A DNA stretch of 64,000 nt from Fibrobacterota bacterium (GTDB lineage Bacteria; Fibrobacterota; Chitinivibrionia; Chitinivibrionales; Chitinispirillaceae): the NCBI GenBank assembly GCA_023436205.1, contig JAEZKC010000026.1, positions 1 to 64,000 on the forward strand, read 5' to 3'. This document shows positions 1-8,936 of the stretch, one piece after another (positions within the stretch are counted from its first letter, which is position 1; each line of letters starts with the position of its first letter). Position numbers and translations under genes: made by a program. The notes under the pieces are model-generated. The model saw only the letters and a program-made list of their open reading frames with translations, was not told where the DNA came from and did no database searches.

Positions 1-49
1 GGCTTCTGGCTTCTGGCTTCTGGCTTCTGGCTTCTGGCCTCTGTCCTCT
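1..49. repeat. Heptamer tandem repeat GGCTTCT
   Basis: Five perfect copies of GGCTTCT run from the first base to about position 35, followed by two degenerate copies (GGCCTCT, GTCCTCT). The array ends next to the stop codon of the leuC-like gene and may extend past the left edge. It is a simple-sequence repeat; no coding role is visible. Confidence 0.9.
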
Positions 50-51
50 GG

Positions 52-1341
52 CTATCCCACATACTCCCGGGGATCTGTCAGATGTCCGGTGATTCCGCTG
101 GCCGCCGCGCTGGCAGGGGAAGCAAGATGCACCATACCACCTTTACCCATACGACCGTTGAAATTACGGTTGGTAGTGGACACGCACACTTCTCCCTCGG
201 CAAGAACGCCTGTTGACATGCCCAGACACGCTCCGCAAGTGGGATTTGACACGCAATAGCCGGCATCCATGAAAGTCGCGAGCAGTCCCTCCTCCATTGC
301 CTGACGGTAGATAGCCGGAGTAGCCGGACTCACGATTCCTCTTACCCCGTGAGCAAGCTTCTTACCTTTGGTAACTGCGGCAGCGATCCTCAAATCGGAT
401 ATTCTTCCGTTGGTACAGCTACCGAGATACACCTGGTTGATTTTCTGATCAGAAAGCTCCTTGATTTTCTTTACCTGATCGGGTTTATAACCAACTGTGA
501 CAACCGGCTCAAGAGATGACACATCGATAGAGACCACCTTTGCATACTGAGCATCGGGATCGGAGTGCCACTTGGAGAAATCCTTGACAGCCGCATTAAT
601 GTCGCTTTTGTAATCAGCGGCAATGAATGGCCAAAGATACTCGGCTGTCACCCTGTCGGGCATGCAAAGTCCCGAGGTTCCTCCGGCTTCGATCGCCATG
701 TTGCACAGAGTCATTCTTTCTTCCATAGACATGGAATCCACGACCGGTCCGCGAAACTCGATCACATGATCCGTTGCCCCGTTCACTGTGAGCTGACGAA
801 TCACCTCGAGGATGACATCTTTTGCATAGACACCCTTGGGCATCTTGCCTGTTATGTCAACCCGAATGCTTTTAGGCGGTCTGAAGGCGCAGACACCCTT
901 GAGAATACCCACTTCCAGATCAGTAGTACCCACTCCTGCGGCGAAAGCGCCGAAAGCTCCGTGAGTGCAGGTGTGGCTGTCACCCATGATCACCGTGTAA
1001 CCGGGACGGATAAACCCCTTCTCCGGAAAAAGCGCATGACAGACGCCATTGTAGCCGACATCAAAAAAATCTTTGATGTTGTGCCGGTGAGCCCAGTCTC
1101 TCAGAATCTTTGCCTGGGTTGCGCTTTTGGAATCCTTGGAGGGAGTGACATGGTCGATCACGGCCTTTACTTTAGAGGCATCGAACACACGATCTTTCCC
1201 CCGCCACTCAAGATCAGCAATGGCCACAGGTGTTGTAATCTCATGGCACATGACCACATCGAGCGACAGAACTTTGGTACCTTCAAACGGCTCATCCTTC
1301 TGATGCGCATCGAAGATTTTCTCCGTAATCGTCTTTCCCAT
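52..1341 (-). CDS. leuC: 3-isopropylmalate dehydratase large subunit (LeuC/HacA type)
   Basis: Large subunit of the aconitase-family hydro-lyase that isomerises 2- to 3-isopropylmalate in leucine biosynthesis, acting in the cytosol with a small LeuD subunit. At 429 residues it fits the shorter archaeal/HacA-like LeuC group rather than the ~466-residue enterobacterial form. Visible motifs are MGDSHTCTHGAFGAF at residues 119-133 and the three [4Fe-4S] ligands: Cys309 in LGSCTNGR, and Cys369 and Cys372 in NPTCGACLG. An XRE-cupin regulator gene ends 51 bases upstream on the same strand. The small subunit is not in the window and may lie beyond the left edge. Homoaconitase or another aconitase-family substrate cannot be excluded from sequence alone, because substrate choice depends largely on the small subunit. 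Confidence 0.9.
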   Translation of the reverse strand: MGKTITEKIFDAHQKDEPFEGTKVLSLDVVMCHEITTPVAIADLEWRGKDRVFDASKVKAVIDHVTPSKDSKSATQAKILRDWAHRHNIKDFFDVGYNGVCHALFPEKGFIRPGYTVIMGDSHTCTHGAFGAFAAGVGTTDLEVGILKGVCAFRPPKSIRVDITGKMPKGVYAKDVILEVIRQLTVNGATDHVIEFRGPVVDSMSMEERMTLCNMAIEAGGTSGLCMPDRVTAEYLWPFIAADYKSDINAAVKDFSKWHSDPDAQYAKVVSIDVSSLEPVVTVGYKPDQVKKIKELSDQKINQVYLGSCTNGRISDLRIAAAVTKGKKLAHGVRGIVSPATPAIYRQAMEEGLLATFMDAGYCVSNPTCGACLGMSTGVLAEGEVCVSTTNRNFNGRMGKGGMVHLASPASAAASGITGHLTDPREYVG

Positions 1342-1392
1342 ACCCTCTCCTCCTCCGGCCTGATCCGGATATCTGTTAACCAGTTGACTATC

Positions 1393-1995
1393 TTAAGAAT
1401 CTTCCGCATTGGTGAAATAATCCAGATGCGGCGGCGACATTGCCCATACTGCCTTGAAAGGAACTGTTCCGGTATTATGAAGCCTGTGAGGACGATGGGA
1501 TTCAAATGAGAAACTGTCTCCCTGCCTCACCGTGTATTCCTTGTTATCCACCGAGAGCTGAGCTTCACCCTCAAGAACATACCCCATTTCCACCCCCTCA
1601 TGCCCCCGGTCGCTGAGCGTAGATGCTGCCCCCGGGGCAACCTCCATGAGAAATAGTTCAGCGTTGAATGCGCCGCTTCTGCCGGTGATCAGCTGCTCGT
1701 AGCGGATTCCCGCCGTTTTCATCGAGAGCCGTTCTTTGGGCCGGTGGATACTCAACGGGCGTTTGGGATAAATCCCCTTGAACAGCTCGGAAACATCCAG
1801 ATCCAGAGCGTGGCACACCAGTAGAAGCGTATCTATCGAAGGGGAAACCACCCCCCGTTCAATCTGGCTGAGCATACTGGTGGAGATACCGGCCACGGTA
1901 GCCACGTCTCCCTGGTTGCGCCCTGTCTTTTCCCGATAGAGCTTCAAAGTTTTCCCCATCCGGGGAAGCATCTGTTTAAGGTCTGCTTCATTCAT
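1393..1995 (-). CDS. XRE-family regulator with cupin sensor domain
   Basis: Cytosolic transcription regulator of about 200 residues. The N-terminal helix-turn-helix (LKLYREKTGRNQGDVATVAG, then SMLSQIERG) is of XRE type, and the C-terminal half is a cupin (GHEGVEMGYVLEGEAQL; RQGDSFSFES). HTH-cupin proteins usually sense small metabolites. I chose the ATG at 1995 (MNEADLKQ) rather than the upstream ATG at 2067: a good sigma-70-like promoter lies between them, with its start point falling almost on 1995. The upstream ATG has a moderate AAGGG sequence before it, so a 224-residue form is possible. The gene lies 51 bases upstream of leuC and probably shares its transcript or regulates it. Confidence 0.85.
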   Translation of the reverse strand: MNEADLKQMLPRMGKTLKLYREKTGRNQGDVATVAGISTSMLSQIERGVVSPSIDTLLLVCHALDLDVSELFKGIYPKRPLSIHRPKERLSMKTAGIRYEQLITGRSGAFNAELFLMEVAPGAASTLSDRGHEGVEMGYVLEGEAQLSVDNKEYTVRQGDSFSFESHRPHRLHNTGTVPFKAVWAMSPPHLDYFTNAEDS

Positions 1996-2002
1996 TACAG
2001 TA

Positions 2003-2031
2003 ATTATAAAATCAGCAAAAATCGAACGCAA
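2003..2031 (-). promoter_or_regulatory. Sigma-70-like promoter, possibly leaderless
   Basis: On the minus strand TTGCGT (2031-2026) is followed after exactly 17 bases by a perfect TATAAT (2008-2003). A start point about 7 bases further falls at 1996-1995, directly on the ATG of the XRE-cupin gene, so the mRNA would have almost no leader. No Shine-Dalgarno sequence precedes that ATG. Confidence 0.5.
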
Positions 2032-2067
2032 GGGAATTCTTGCATTATTCCCAAAGATTCGCAACAT

Positions 2068-2592
2068 TATTATTACCCTTAAAGGATTCCATCCTGATAG
2101 GTGGAAATATTATAGGGGTACTTCTGCATCAGCAGGTTATGGTATTACACCCCTCCGAGCTGGACATAACCCGTTTGCTATATATATTGAATAATGTCTT
2201 AATTACGCTCAAGTGATGGCAACTCGGATTAGCTGTTCCTGAAAACTGGAACAGATGTGAAAAGAGTGCGTGAATGATAGACTCCGATGCCTATTTTCGA
2301 TGGGTTTCCATGGCGGGAGATGAAATTGGTGCTCTACAAGGCGTCTTCGCCGTTAACCAGAAGATTACCCTTCGACTCCGGCGGACCTACGCTCTGGGTG
2401 AGCGGATGGGACAATATCGTATTGTAACCCTTTGAGTTTCTTAAACCGGCAATCAACACTCGAAAAACCATTTCCGTTTAACTTGGGCGGACCCCTGCCA
2501 TAACTGGTCTATAAAAAAACCTTTAATTCTTCTAAACAGAAACGTACAATTTACCCGTTATTTTTACATTTTTCTGTTCAGGAGCCGATTGG
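2068..2592. other. Intergenic region with repeat copy 1
   Basis: A divergent intergenic region of about 525 bases. No credible reading frame or RNA gene is seen. It contains one copy of a dispersed repeat (2281-2363 plus a second block at 2366-2410) also found near 8737 and 11662. The start of the following gene is preceded by AGGAG at about 2580. Confidence 0.6.
2281..2410. repeat. Dispersed intergenic repeat, copy 1
   Basis: Bases 2281-2363 align almost without gaps to 8737-8819; shared strings include TTCGATGG, GCGGGAGAT and AGGCGTCTTCGCCGTTAA. A second block at 2366-2410 (TTCGACTCCGGCGGACCTA and on) matches 11787-11834. All copies lie outside genes. I do not recognise the element. Confidence 0.7.
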
Positions 2593-3870
2593 TTGAAAAA
2601 AATACCACTTATCTCTGTGAATTCATCAGTTACGGAGAAAGTACTTGCGATTATTTCCTCCTTACCCTCTGAAAGGGTAAGCTGCATCAATCTCGGGGAA
2701 AGAAGCGAGGCTCTCAACTATATGACTATTGAGATGCCTGAGCTGATGATCATTCACATGAGTGACCCGCAACTGGATGCATTCTCCCTTGTCGATGACA
2801 TGATGAAAGACCCCTGGTTTCTACACGGGGGGTTCATAGCGCTTTGCGATACCGTCGCCGACCTGAAACGCATAGAGGAAGTGAGGGGAGCAAACCTGAT
2901 CCTTGCCATGATGGTCAGCGACCTGCAGGAGCACCTCGCTCAAACCCTGTCAATCATACTTAAGAACCGTCGCATTCTCTTTCAGCGGGAAATCAGCAAT
3001 GATATCATCAGAGAAATATCCGGTACGTTCATTCTCAACAATGATTTTTACGAAGTCCGATGCTATGTGAACCTAATCTGCAACTTTCTTTACAATGCAA
3101 ATAGGTTTGACACATCAGAAAAATTTCGTCTGGCGGTATCGCTCTCTGAGCTGCTTGTAAACGCGATAGAGCACGGCAACTGTGAAATCGATTTCAATCA
3201 AAAGAGACGATGGCTCGAAGAAGAGCATGATATTCAATCTCTGGTAAGACAAAAGCTCCAGGATCCCCGCATTTCCGCGCGCAAAGTGATTTTCGAATAC
3301 ACGCTATCAACCGAAGGTGCCACTTTTCATATTAGAGACGAAGGAAACGGATTCTGCTGGAAAGAGATTCCTGACCCGCTTGACGCCAGCAATCTTCTGC
3401 TTCCAAATGGAAGAGGAATTTCCATCAGTCGCAAAATGACCGATTCTCTTGTGTTCAGTGACAAGGGCAATGAGGTTGAAGTAAAGATGAAATTCAGCAA
3501 CAGGAATGAAAACCTGCTTAAACCCGGATTATTCGAAAGTGTGCCTGTAAAAAGCATTGAACCGGGAACCCTGGTTTTTCAGGAAGGAGAACAGAGCAAC
3601 TTTATCTATTTCATTGTTGACGGAGAATACAGCGTAAATGTTAAAGGCAAACAGGTTTCGGTTCTCACATCCGATGACATTTTTATGGGGGAAATGTCCT
3701 TTCTGCTCAATAATCATCGCAGCGCTACTGTCATCGCGCTCACATCCGGCAAGCTGATTGAGATATCCAAGGCCAGATTTGTGGAATCAATAAAGGAGTA
3801 TCCGCACTACGCTCTTTTTCTGTGCAGACTGCTTGCCCAGAGAGTGGTAAGAGCAAATATGAGAAGCTAG
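2593..3870 (+). CDS. Signalling protein: receiver-like domain, HATPase, cyclic-nucleotide-binding domain
   Basis: A 425-residue cytosolic protein with three parts. Residues 1-125 look like a degenerate receiver domain. Residues 175-305 form a GHKL/HATPase domain of the RsbW/SpoIIAB anti-sigma type, with N-box ELLVNAIEHGN (187-197), DEGNGF (249-254) and GRGI (273-276). Residues 316-420 form a cyclic-nucleotide-binding domain (FQEGEQSNFIYFIVDGEY; GEMSFLL; RSATVIAL). No dimerisation/phosphoacceptor helix is present, so a protein-serine kinase or anti-sigma role switched by a nucleotide ligand is more likely than a classical histidine kinase; this is inference. The start is TTG, supported by CAGGAG 8 bases upstream. 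The gene converges on the response regulator, and the two stop codons share CTAG at 3867-3870. Confidence 0.8.
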   Translation: MKKIPLISVNSSVTEKVLAIISSLPSERVSCINLGERSEALNYMTIEMPELMIIHMSDPQLDAFSLVDDMMKDPWFLHGGFIALCDTVADLKRIEEVRGANLILAMMVSDLQEHLAQTLSIILKNRRILFQREISNDIIREISGTFILNNDFYEVRCYVNLICNFLYNANRFDTSEKFRLAVSLSELLVNAIEHGNCEIDFNQKRRWLEEEHDIQSLVRQKLQDPRISARKVIFEYTLSTEGATFHIRDEGNGFCWKEIPDPLDASNLLLPNGRGISISRKMTDSLVFSDKGNEVEVKMKFSNRNENLLKPGLFESVPVKSIEPGTLVFQEGEQSNFIYFIVDGEYSVNVKGKQVSVLTSDDIFMGEMSFLLNNHRSATVIALTSGKLIEISKARFVESIKEYPHYALFLCRLLAQRVVRANMRS

Positions 3871-4505
3871 GTTACAGTTTGGGAAAGCATTTTTGCGGTT
3901 ATTTCACTTCGGCTGGTCACCTGCATTTTTCGGTAGATGTGCCGTATATGGCTGTTTACGGTATGTATACTTATCTGAAAATGATCCGCGATTGCTTTAT
4001 AGGATAATCCTGCCACGAGCTTTTTAAGTACCTCTTGCTCACGTTCGGTCAGCGGTTCGCTCAAGGAGGCGGTTTTCTCGGTTTCACCCTTCTTTACTTC
4101 GCAGAGAATCTTGCGTGCTACTGAACCGGAAAGAGAAGATCCGCCGTTTTTCACTTCCCGAATGGCTCTTATTATTTCATCTCTGGTCGAGGTCTTTAAT
4201 AGATAGCCGGAAGCCCCGGCCTTAATGGCTTCAAAAATTTTGCATTCATCATTAAAAACGGTTTGAATAATAATCTCCACGTCAGGAAAACGGGATTTGA
4301 GGCATCTGGTCAGATCGATTCCCGACATCTTGGGAAGGCCGATATCTATGAGAAAGATATCCGGAAGTAGCGTGTAAGGAACTGCAGAAAGAGCCTCCTC
4401 CGCGCTGTAGTAGATAGCGGAGACCTGAAGTTCTTCGTTTTCGATCAATTCCTTGAACAGAGCGGCTGCCCTGACATCGTCTTCCACGATTGCAATGGTA
4501 ATCAT
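3867..4505 (-). CDS. NarL/FixJ-family response regulator
   Basis: A 212-residue DNA-binding response regulator. The receiver has the acidic pocket VEDD (residues 7-10), phosphoacceptor Asp54 in LIDIGLPKMSG, and the KTS motif near residue 104. The C-terminal LuxR-type HTH is clear: LTEREQEVLKKLVAGLSYK and HTVNSHIRHIYRKM. The start is placed at MITIAIVEDD (4505) because receiver domains begin here; an in-frame ATG at 4529 would add eight residues. No histidine kinase is adjacent, so it is an orphan in this window. It shares its stop-codon bases with the convergent ATPase/cNMP protein. Confidence 0.88.
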   Translation of the reverse strand: MITIAIVEDDVRAAALFKELIENEELQVSAIYYSAEEALSAVPYTLLPDIFLIDIGLPKMSGIDLTRCLKSRFPDVEIIIQTVFNDECKIFEAIKAGASGYLLKTSTRDEIIRAIREVKNGGSSLSGSVARKILCEVKKGETEKTASLSEPLTEREQEVLKKLVAGLSYKAIADHFQISIHTVNSHIRHIYRKMQVTSRSEITAKMLSQTVT

Positions 4506-4685
4506 GGAAGTAAAATAGTTAAAATGCAAGTGGAAAGGTTTTACAAACTGTACTGCAAATGTTTAGTATTTTGGTTGTCTTTCAGGCCCTTTCACACAAA
4601 GGGGGGAGCAGCAGAAACGGGGTAAAAGCCTGACGGCATGCAATTTGTGGTAAAATAGGTAGAATCTATTACCTGGAGCTGAGCC

Positions 4686-5114
4686 ATGCTTGTCCGAGAA
4701 GTGATGTCCCGCAGAGTGGATTTTGTTTCAAGAACCGATACAGTGCAGGAAGCCGCACAGAAGATGCGTAGCGACAATGTGGGGATTTTGCCGGTTTTTG
4801 ACGGGAATTTCGCAGTGGGAGTGGTCACCGACCGGGATATGACACTTCGGGTGGTGGCGGAGGGGTTGCGCCCGGATACTACCAGGGTATTCAAGATCAT
4901 GACCCCCGATGTCTTCTTTTGCCACGACAGCGATACCGTAAGCACTGCCGCGCAAATCATGGAAGAGAAGCAGGTCAGGCGGTTACTGGTCAAAAATGAG
5001 GAAGATCACGTGGTAGGGGTGATTTCTCTTGCCGATCTGGCAAAAAGCCACGTAAAAGACCTTACTGCGGAGGTTCTCCGCAAGATCACTGCTCCTGCGC
5101 ACCCTGACTGGTAG
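4686..5114 (+). CDS. CBS-pair domain protein
   Basis: A 142-residue cytosolic protein consisting of two CBS domains (about residues 7-60 and 72-130), the second ending RRLLVKNEEDHVVGVISLAD. Stand-alone CBS pairs bind adenine nucleotides and act as energy or stress sensors. TGGAG lies 8 bases before the ATG. The 3' end overlaps the convergent uvrC by 29 bases, so the last nine residues are encoded opposite the uvrC C-terminus. The ligand and partner are unknown. Confidence 0.85.
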   Translation: MLVREVMSRRVDFVSRTDTVQEAAQKMRSDNVGILPVFDGNFAVGVVTDRDMTLRVVAEGLRPDTTRVFKIMTPDVFFCHDSDTVSTAAQIMEEKQVRRLLVKNEEDHVVGVISLADLAKSHVKDLTAEVLRKITAPAHPDW

Positions 5115-6936
5115 GTTTTTTGAGCGAGTCCAGGTCATTTTTTAATCTGGCTGCCGATTCCTCCGAAAATCCCTGCACCGAGGCGATCTGTTCCGTTGTG
5201 GCTTCCAGAAGCCGTCCGAGCGACCCGAAATGCTTGAGCAGAAGTCGCGCTCTCACTTTACCGATCCCGGGAATGTTTTCAAGAGAGGAGCGGGTAAACT
5301 GCTTGCCTCTGATTTTACGATGATAGGTGATGGCATAGCGGTGCACCTCATCGCGGATCCGTTCCACCAGCTTGCGTGCCGGGTGAGTTACAGGCAAGGC
5401 CACCGGCTCGGCTTTGCAGGGCGAAAACAGGATCTCCTCCTGCTTGGCAAGAGAGGCGATCAAGGGCGGGTTTTCGAATTTCTGAAGCGCGGCAATGGCG
5501 GCATTGAGCTGCCCCTTGCCCCCGTCGATGAGAAGCAGGTCAGGAAAAGGCGAACCCTCATCGCTGAGCCGCCTTAGGCGTCTTCCCACCACTTCCATCA
5601 TCATGGCGAAATCGTTCTGCCCCTCCACGGTCTTGATCTTAAAACGGCGGTACCCCGACTTGTTGGGCAAACCGTTTTTAAACTGCACCATACCTGCAAC
5701 CGTGAAAGATTCACCGAGGTTTGAGATATCGAAGGCTTCAATGGTCTGAGGGACCCTGGGCAGATTGAGCACTTTCTGCAGGTCCTCGATGTCGTGCTGT
5801 GCGCTGGGGGGCACTTTCTGCAAAAGATAGGAGTGGGCGTTTTTCTCGGCCATACTCACCAGTAGCCGCTTGGTGCCTTTCTGCGGAGTGAGCACATGGG
5901 TGCGGATATTAGGCTGCTGATCAAACCAGCTCTGGAGTATTTCCTGAGTGAAGCCGGCCTGATCGGGAATGATGATCTCTTCGGGAATCTCCTGTCCCTC
6001 CTGCAGGTAGAATTGCAGAAGCACCGTGTCGTGATTTGCGGAGGCGAAGTCCCAGGTACTGCGTTTAAAAAGGAAATTCCTGCTGGCCATCAGGAGCCCG
6101 TCTCTAAAGTGAAGTACCGCCAGAGATGTTTCCCGGTCACCCTGTACGATACCGAACACGTCACAATCGGTGTCGGCCAGCTTGAGATCCACCTGTTGGA
6201 GTCGGGAGGCATCCTTTATGAGCTGAATCTGATCCCGGATGAGAGCTGCGTCTTCGAAACGCAATTCTGAGGAGGCCTGGGCCATGCGGTCCTGAAGTTC
6301 CCGCACCAGATCGTTTCTTTTACCTTTGAGAAAACGGATCAGGTCATCGATGTTCTTGCGGTAATCGGCTTCGGAGATTTTCCCAGCACAGGGTCCGGAG
6401 CATCGTTTCATGGAGTAATTAATGCAGGGCCTGATCGGCTTTGACAAAGGCAGTGCCTTGCTGCAGTCGCGCAGGCGGAAGATTCTATTGGCAAACCCGG
6501 CCAGCTGCCTCATGGCTCGCACATCGGTATAGGGTCCGAAATAGACAGCCCCGTCCTTTTCCACCCGGCGCACCACCAGAAGGCGCGGGAAGGGTTCGTT
6601 GAGAGTAACCTTCAGGTAGGGAAAATGTTTGTCGTCGCGCAGATCCACATTGTACTTGGGCTTGTGCTTGCGGATAAGGTTAGCTTCCAGGATGAGCGCT
6701 TCGGTTTCGTTGTTGGTGACGATCCACTCGATATGGTCCAGGTGCTGGAGCATGACCGGGATATGGGCTCTGTCCTGATGAGTATCGAAGAAGTAGGATC
6801 GCACGCGGCTTTTGAGATTGACCGCTTTACCTATATAGAGAATCACTTCCGAGGCGTCTTTCATGATGTAGACACCCGGCGTTTCGGGGAAGCGGCTTAT
6901 CTGGTCTAGAAGCTGATTTATGTGGTCTGAGAGCAT
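5086..6936 (-). CDS. uvrC: UvrABC excinuclease subunit C
   Basis: Nucleotide-excision-repair nuclease that makes both incisions around a UvrA/UvrB-marked lesion. At 616 residues it has the normal family length and domain order: N-terminal GIY-YIG nuclease (PGVYIMKDASEVILYIGKA, residues about 19-37), cysteine-containing segment (CINYSMKRCSGPCAGKI), UVR motif near 205-240, RNase-H-like endonuclease domain (EAFDISNLGES; DLLLIDGGKGQL) and C-terminal helix-hairpin-helix pair (ENIPGIGKVRARLLLKHFG). It overlaps the convergent CBS gene by 29 bases. No uvrA or uvrB is nearby. Confidence 0.97.
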   Translation of the reverse strand: MLSDHINQLLDQISRFPETPGVYIMKDASEVILYIGKAVNLKSRVRSYFFDTHQDRAHIPVMLQHLDHIEWIVTNNETEALILEANLIRKHKPKYNVDLRDDKHFPYLKVTLNEPFPRLLVVRRVEKDGAVYFGPYTDVRAMRQLAGFANRIFRLRDCSKALPLSKPIRPCINYSMKRCSGPCAGKISEADYRKNIDDLIRFLKGKRNDLVRELQDRMAQASSELRFEDAALIRDQIQLIKDASRLQQVDLKLADTDCDVFGIVQGDRETSLAVLHFRDGLLMASRNFLFKRSTWDFASANHDTVLLQFYLQEGQEIPEEIIIPDQAGFTQEILQSWFDQQPNIRTHVLTPQKGTKRLLVSMAEKNAHSYLLQKVPPSAQHDIEDLQKVLNLPRVPQTIEAFDISNLGESFTVAGMVQFKNGLPNKSGYRRFKIKTVEGQNDFAMMMEVVGRRLRRLSDEGSPFPDLLLIDGGKGQLNAAIAALQKFENPPLIASLAKQEEILFSPCKAEPVALPVTHPARKLVERIRDEVHRYAITYHRKIRGKQFTRSSLENIPGIGKVRARLLLKHFGSLGRLLEATTEQIASVQGFSEESAARLKNDLDSLKKPTSQGAQEQ

Positions 6937-7208
6937 GAGTCCGCATTTCTGGAAAAGATGTAAAATACAATCGGTGCGGGGGTCCTTGTATTACGGATTA
7001 GGGGGGAGTATATGGTGGGGGAATCCTTGATCACGAGCCGCAAATGCAACCGGCAATAAATATTCTTATAATCTCTATTAGGGCAAATTCGCGTAATTCG
7101 CGGTTGATATCTTAAAAATTATAACCGCTAATGGCACTAATGCACACGAGTGGGAGAAATTGGAGATATAAGTCTCTCGCAAACAATAACCGATGTTCGG
7201 TCGTGCGT

Positions 7209-7877
7209 TTAGAAGAAAGCTTTCCGCCAGCGTTTCTGAGGATCGGAAAAAACCACCTCTTCTGGATTGAAGGTCTCAGGATCGTAGTCCCCGGCCCATT
7301 CCCTCATCTCATTATATTCAGGATTTTGCTTATCCCCCAGCACTTCCAGAAGATGCATATACCCGGGAACACCGCCGCAGTCCTCAGGAGGGCATGCTCG
7401 CCTTCCGTTTACACACATTGGATAGGATTGATTTTTGTATTTGTGCATGTAACCATCGAGTGTCACTTTATGCTTCCAGGAATCCCCGAAATCGTACAGA
7501 TAGGTGGCGGATGATCCAAGGTCCTTAAAGATGGAATCGATGGCAATCTCCCATCCCGGATCGATGGGGAAACTCTCGTGAGGTTCTTCAAAATCGGGAA
7601 TGCCTATTCGACGCAATTCCCTTTTGTGCTTTGGCTTGATTTCAAAATAGTGCAAATGATAATTAAGCCAGCCCATGGCATCCTGTATAGCCACATGCAG
7701 GTCCCAGAAATTGTAGTCAGCAGGCACCTGTATTACTCTCCAGATGGCAGGAGTGATATCCTCAAGTTCGATTCTAAACTGCAGCGCCATTTTTTTCCAG
7801 TGCGCCACATTAGGAAGCCGGAAGTAGTTCATAGCGTAACCCTGGCCAGTATAGTTTTTATCGAATCGGCTTGACAT
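7209..7877 (-). CDS. Plasmid pRiA4b ORF-3-like family protein
   Basis: A 222-residue protein of the pRiA4b ORF-3 / IS1096 TnpR-like family. Diagnostic features are LEDITPAIWRVIQVPADY, LHVAIQDAMGW, the histidine-rich LNYHLHYFEI, YLYDFGDSWKHKV, and the Cys/acidic patch RACPPEDCGGVPGY. The family is widespread on chromosomes and mobile elements, and its biochemical role is unknown. AAAGGAG 8 bases before the ATG at 7877 decides the start over internal Met codons. The upstream 270 bases hold no recognisable gene. Confidence 0.85.
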   Translation of the reverse strand: MSSRFDKNYTGQGYAMNYFRLPNVAHWKKMALQFRIELEDITPAIWRVIQVPADYNFWDLHVAIQDAMGWLNYHLHYFEIKPKHKRELRRIGIPDFEEPHESFPIDPGWEIAIDSIFKDLGSSATYLYDFGDSWKHKVTLDGYMHKYKNQSYPMCVNGRRACPPEDCGGVPGYMHLLEVLGDKQNPEYNEMREWAGDYDPETFNPEEVVFSDPQKRWRKAFF

Positions 7878-8068
7878 GAGCAGACTCCTTTCATGAACTG
7901 AGTTAAAATGCCTTTACTTCAACAACCATCCTCAGCCCGACAGCCTTTCATGATGACAAGTCAAAAGGCTGCCTTCAGGCCCCTCTCGTAAATGCAAACC
8001 GTTTCCCTGGCAGTACCTGAACATTTTGCACGACGAGCACTGTGCTGTCTTTGTCCATTTCCGATTCC

Positions 8069-8563
8069 TCATGGCACCATATCTGTTGTGCCAGCAGTCC
8101 AGAAAATCATCTTATCGACAATCTTTTCTGCATGTCCCTTATACCAACTATCACTGGGATCCTTCAACTCGTTTTCCGGGATCGATATGATCGTATCCTT
8201 TGACCTGAATGAGCCATTTTCAGTTGAATCGACATCCACAAACTCTAAATTCCAGGTGTTTAAGTATGGCTCTTCGCAAAATTGAAGAGAGTATCTCCCC
8301 AGGGAATCTGTTTTGGTGGAGTCGATGGCTCGCCAATGATACACTGTATCCCTAATGGTTACAGACAAGCCTTTGATTGGTTGGTTTTGATCTGCAGACA
8401 GTACAGTGCCGGAAATCTTGAAATCTGCATGCGGCATTCCATATTCAATTGGGGTAGGCCCGATACGGCAACCGAAGAGCATGCTCAACATGGTACCAAG
8501 TAGAAAGCTGCACAATTTGAGGAAAACGAGGAGGGGTTGCTTGAGAACGTTTACTTTACTCAT
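8069..8563 (-). CDS. Putative lipoprotein with carboxypeptidase-regulatory-like fold
   Basis: A 164-residue predicted lipoprotein. A hydrophobic N-terminal segment ends in the lipobox-like SMLFGC near residue 32. The mature part begins with a YGMPHADFKISGTV stretch and continues as a beta-sandwich similar to CarboxypepD_reg (PIKGLSVTIRD; DSLGRYSLQF). The YG-P and ADFKISG pattern recalls small lipoproteins annotated elsewhere as radical-SAM-associated, but no radical SAM gene is near. AAAGGA lies 9 bases before the ATG. Likely sits in the periplasm or outer membrane; function unknown. Confidence 0.75.
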   Translation of the reverse strand: MSKVNVLKQPLLVFLKLCSFLLGTMLSMLFGCRIGPTPIEYGMPHADFKISGTVLSADQNQPIKGLSVTIRDTVYHWRAIDSTKTDSLGRYSLQFCEEPYLNTWNLEFVDVDSTENGSFRSKDTIISIPENELKDPSDSWYKGHAEKIVDKMIFWTAGTTDMVP

Positions 8564-8936
8564 TAAAATAATCCTTTACAATGTGATCTTACCGGGTGAT
8601 AGGAAATCTGGTTTTCCGGGTTTGAATTAAAACGGCGGATGCTCTTTCTTCGATGTAATTTAAATCAAGGCTCAGCGGCAAGCAACGGGGCGGGTCTTCC
8701 GGGCAGGATCGGGACCTTCCGCATCGTGATTAACTGACTCCAATGACTATCTTCGATGGAATTTCCACGCGGGAGATAGAGCCGGTGACCTGTGAGGCGT
8801 CTTCGCCGTTAAACAAAAGCAGTGAATGGGGAGGATAAGAACAAGTACGAGTATCCTGTACTGAGTGCGAATTAAACTTGGGCATTCGCTGGGTATAAGA
8901 ATTCTCTTCCAGGCGGAAGGAGGTGCTGGTGTAAAC
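8564..8936. other. Intergenic region with repeat copy 2
   Basis: About 370 bases with no credible gene. It carries repeat copy 2 at 8737-8819. No terminator with a clear T-run was found for the TPR gene that ends at 8937. Confidence 0.55.
8737..8819. repeat. Dispersed intergenic repeat, copy 2
   Basis: Aligned almost base for base with 2281-2363, including TTCGATGG, GCGGGAGAT and AGGCGTCTTCGCCGTTAA. It lies just past the 3' end of the TPR gene, with copy 3 on the other side of that gene. Confidence 0.7.

Noticed and set aside
565..1509. A 314-codon open frame on the plus strand opposite leuC
   Set aside because: It is a shadow of leuC and the XRE-cupin gene; no family resemblance and it crosses two real genes.
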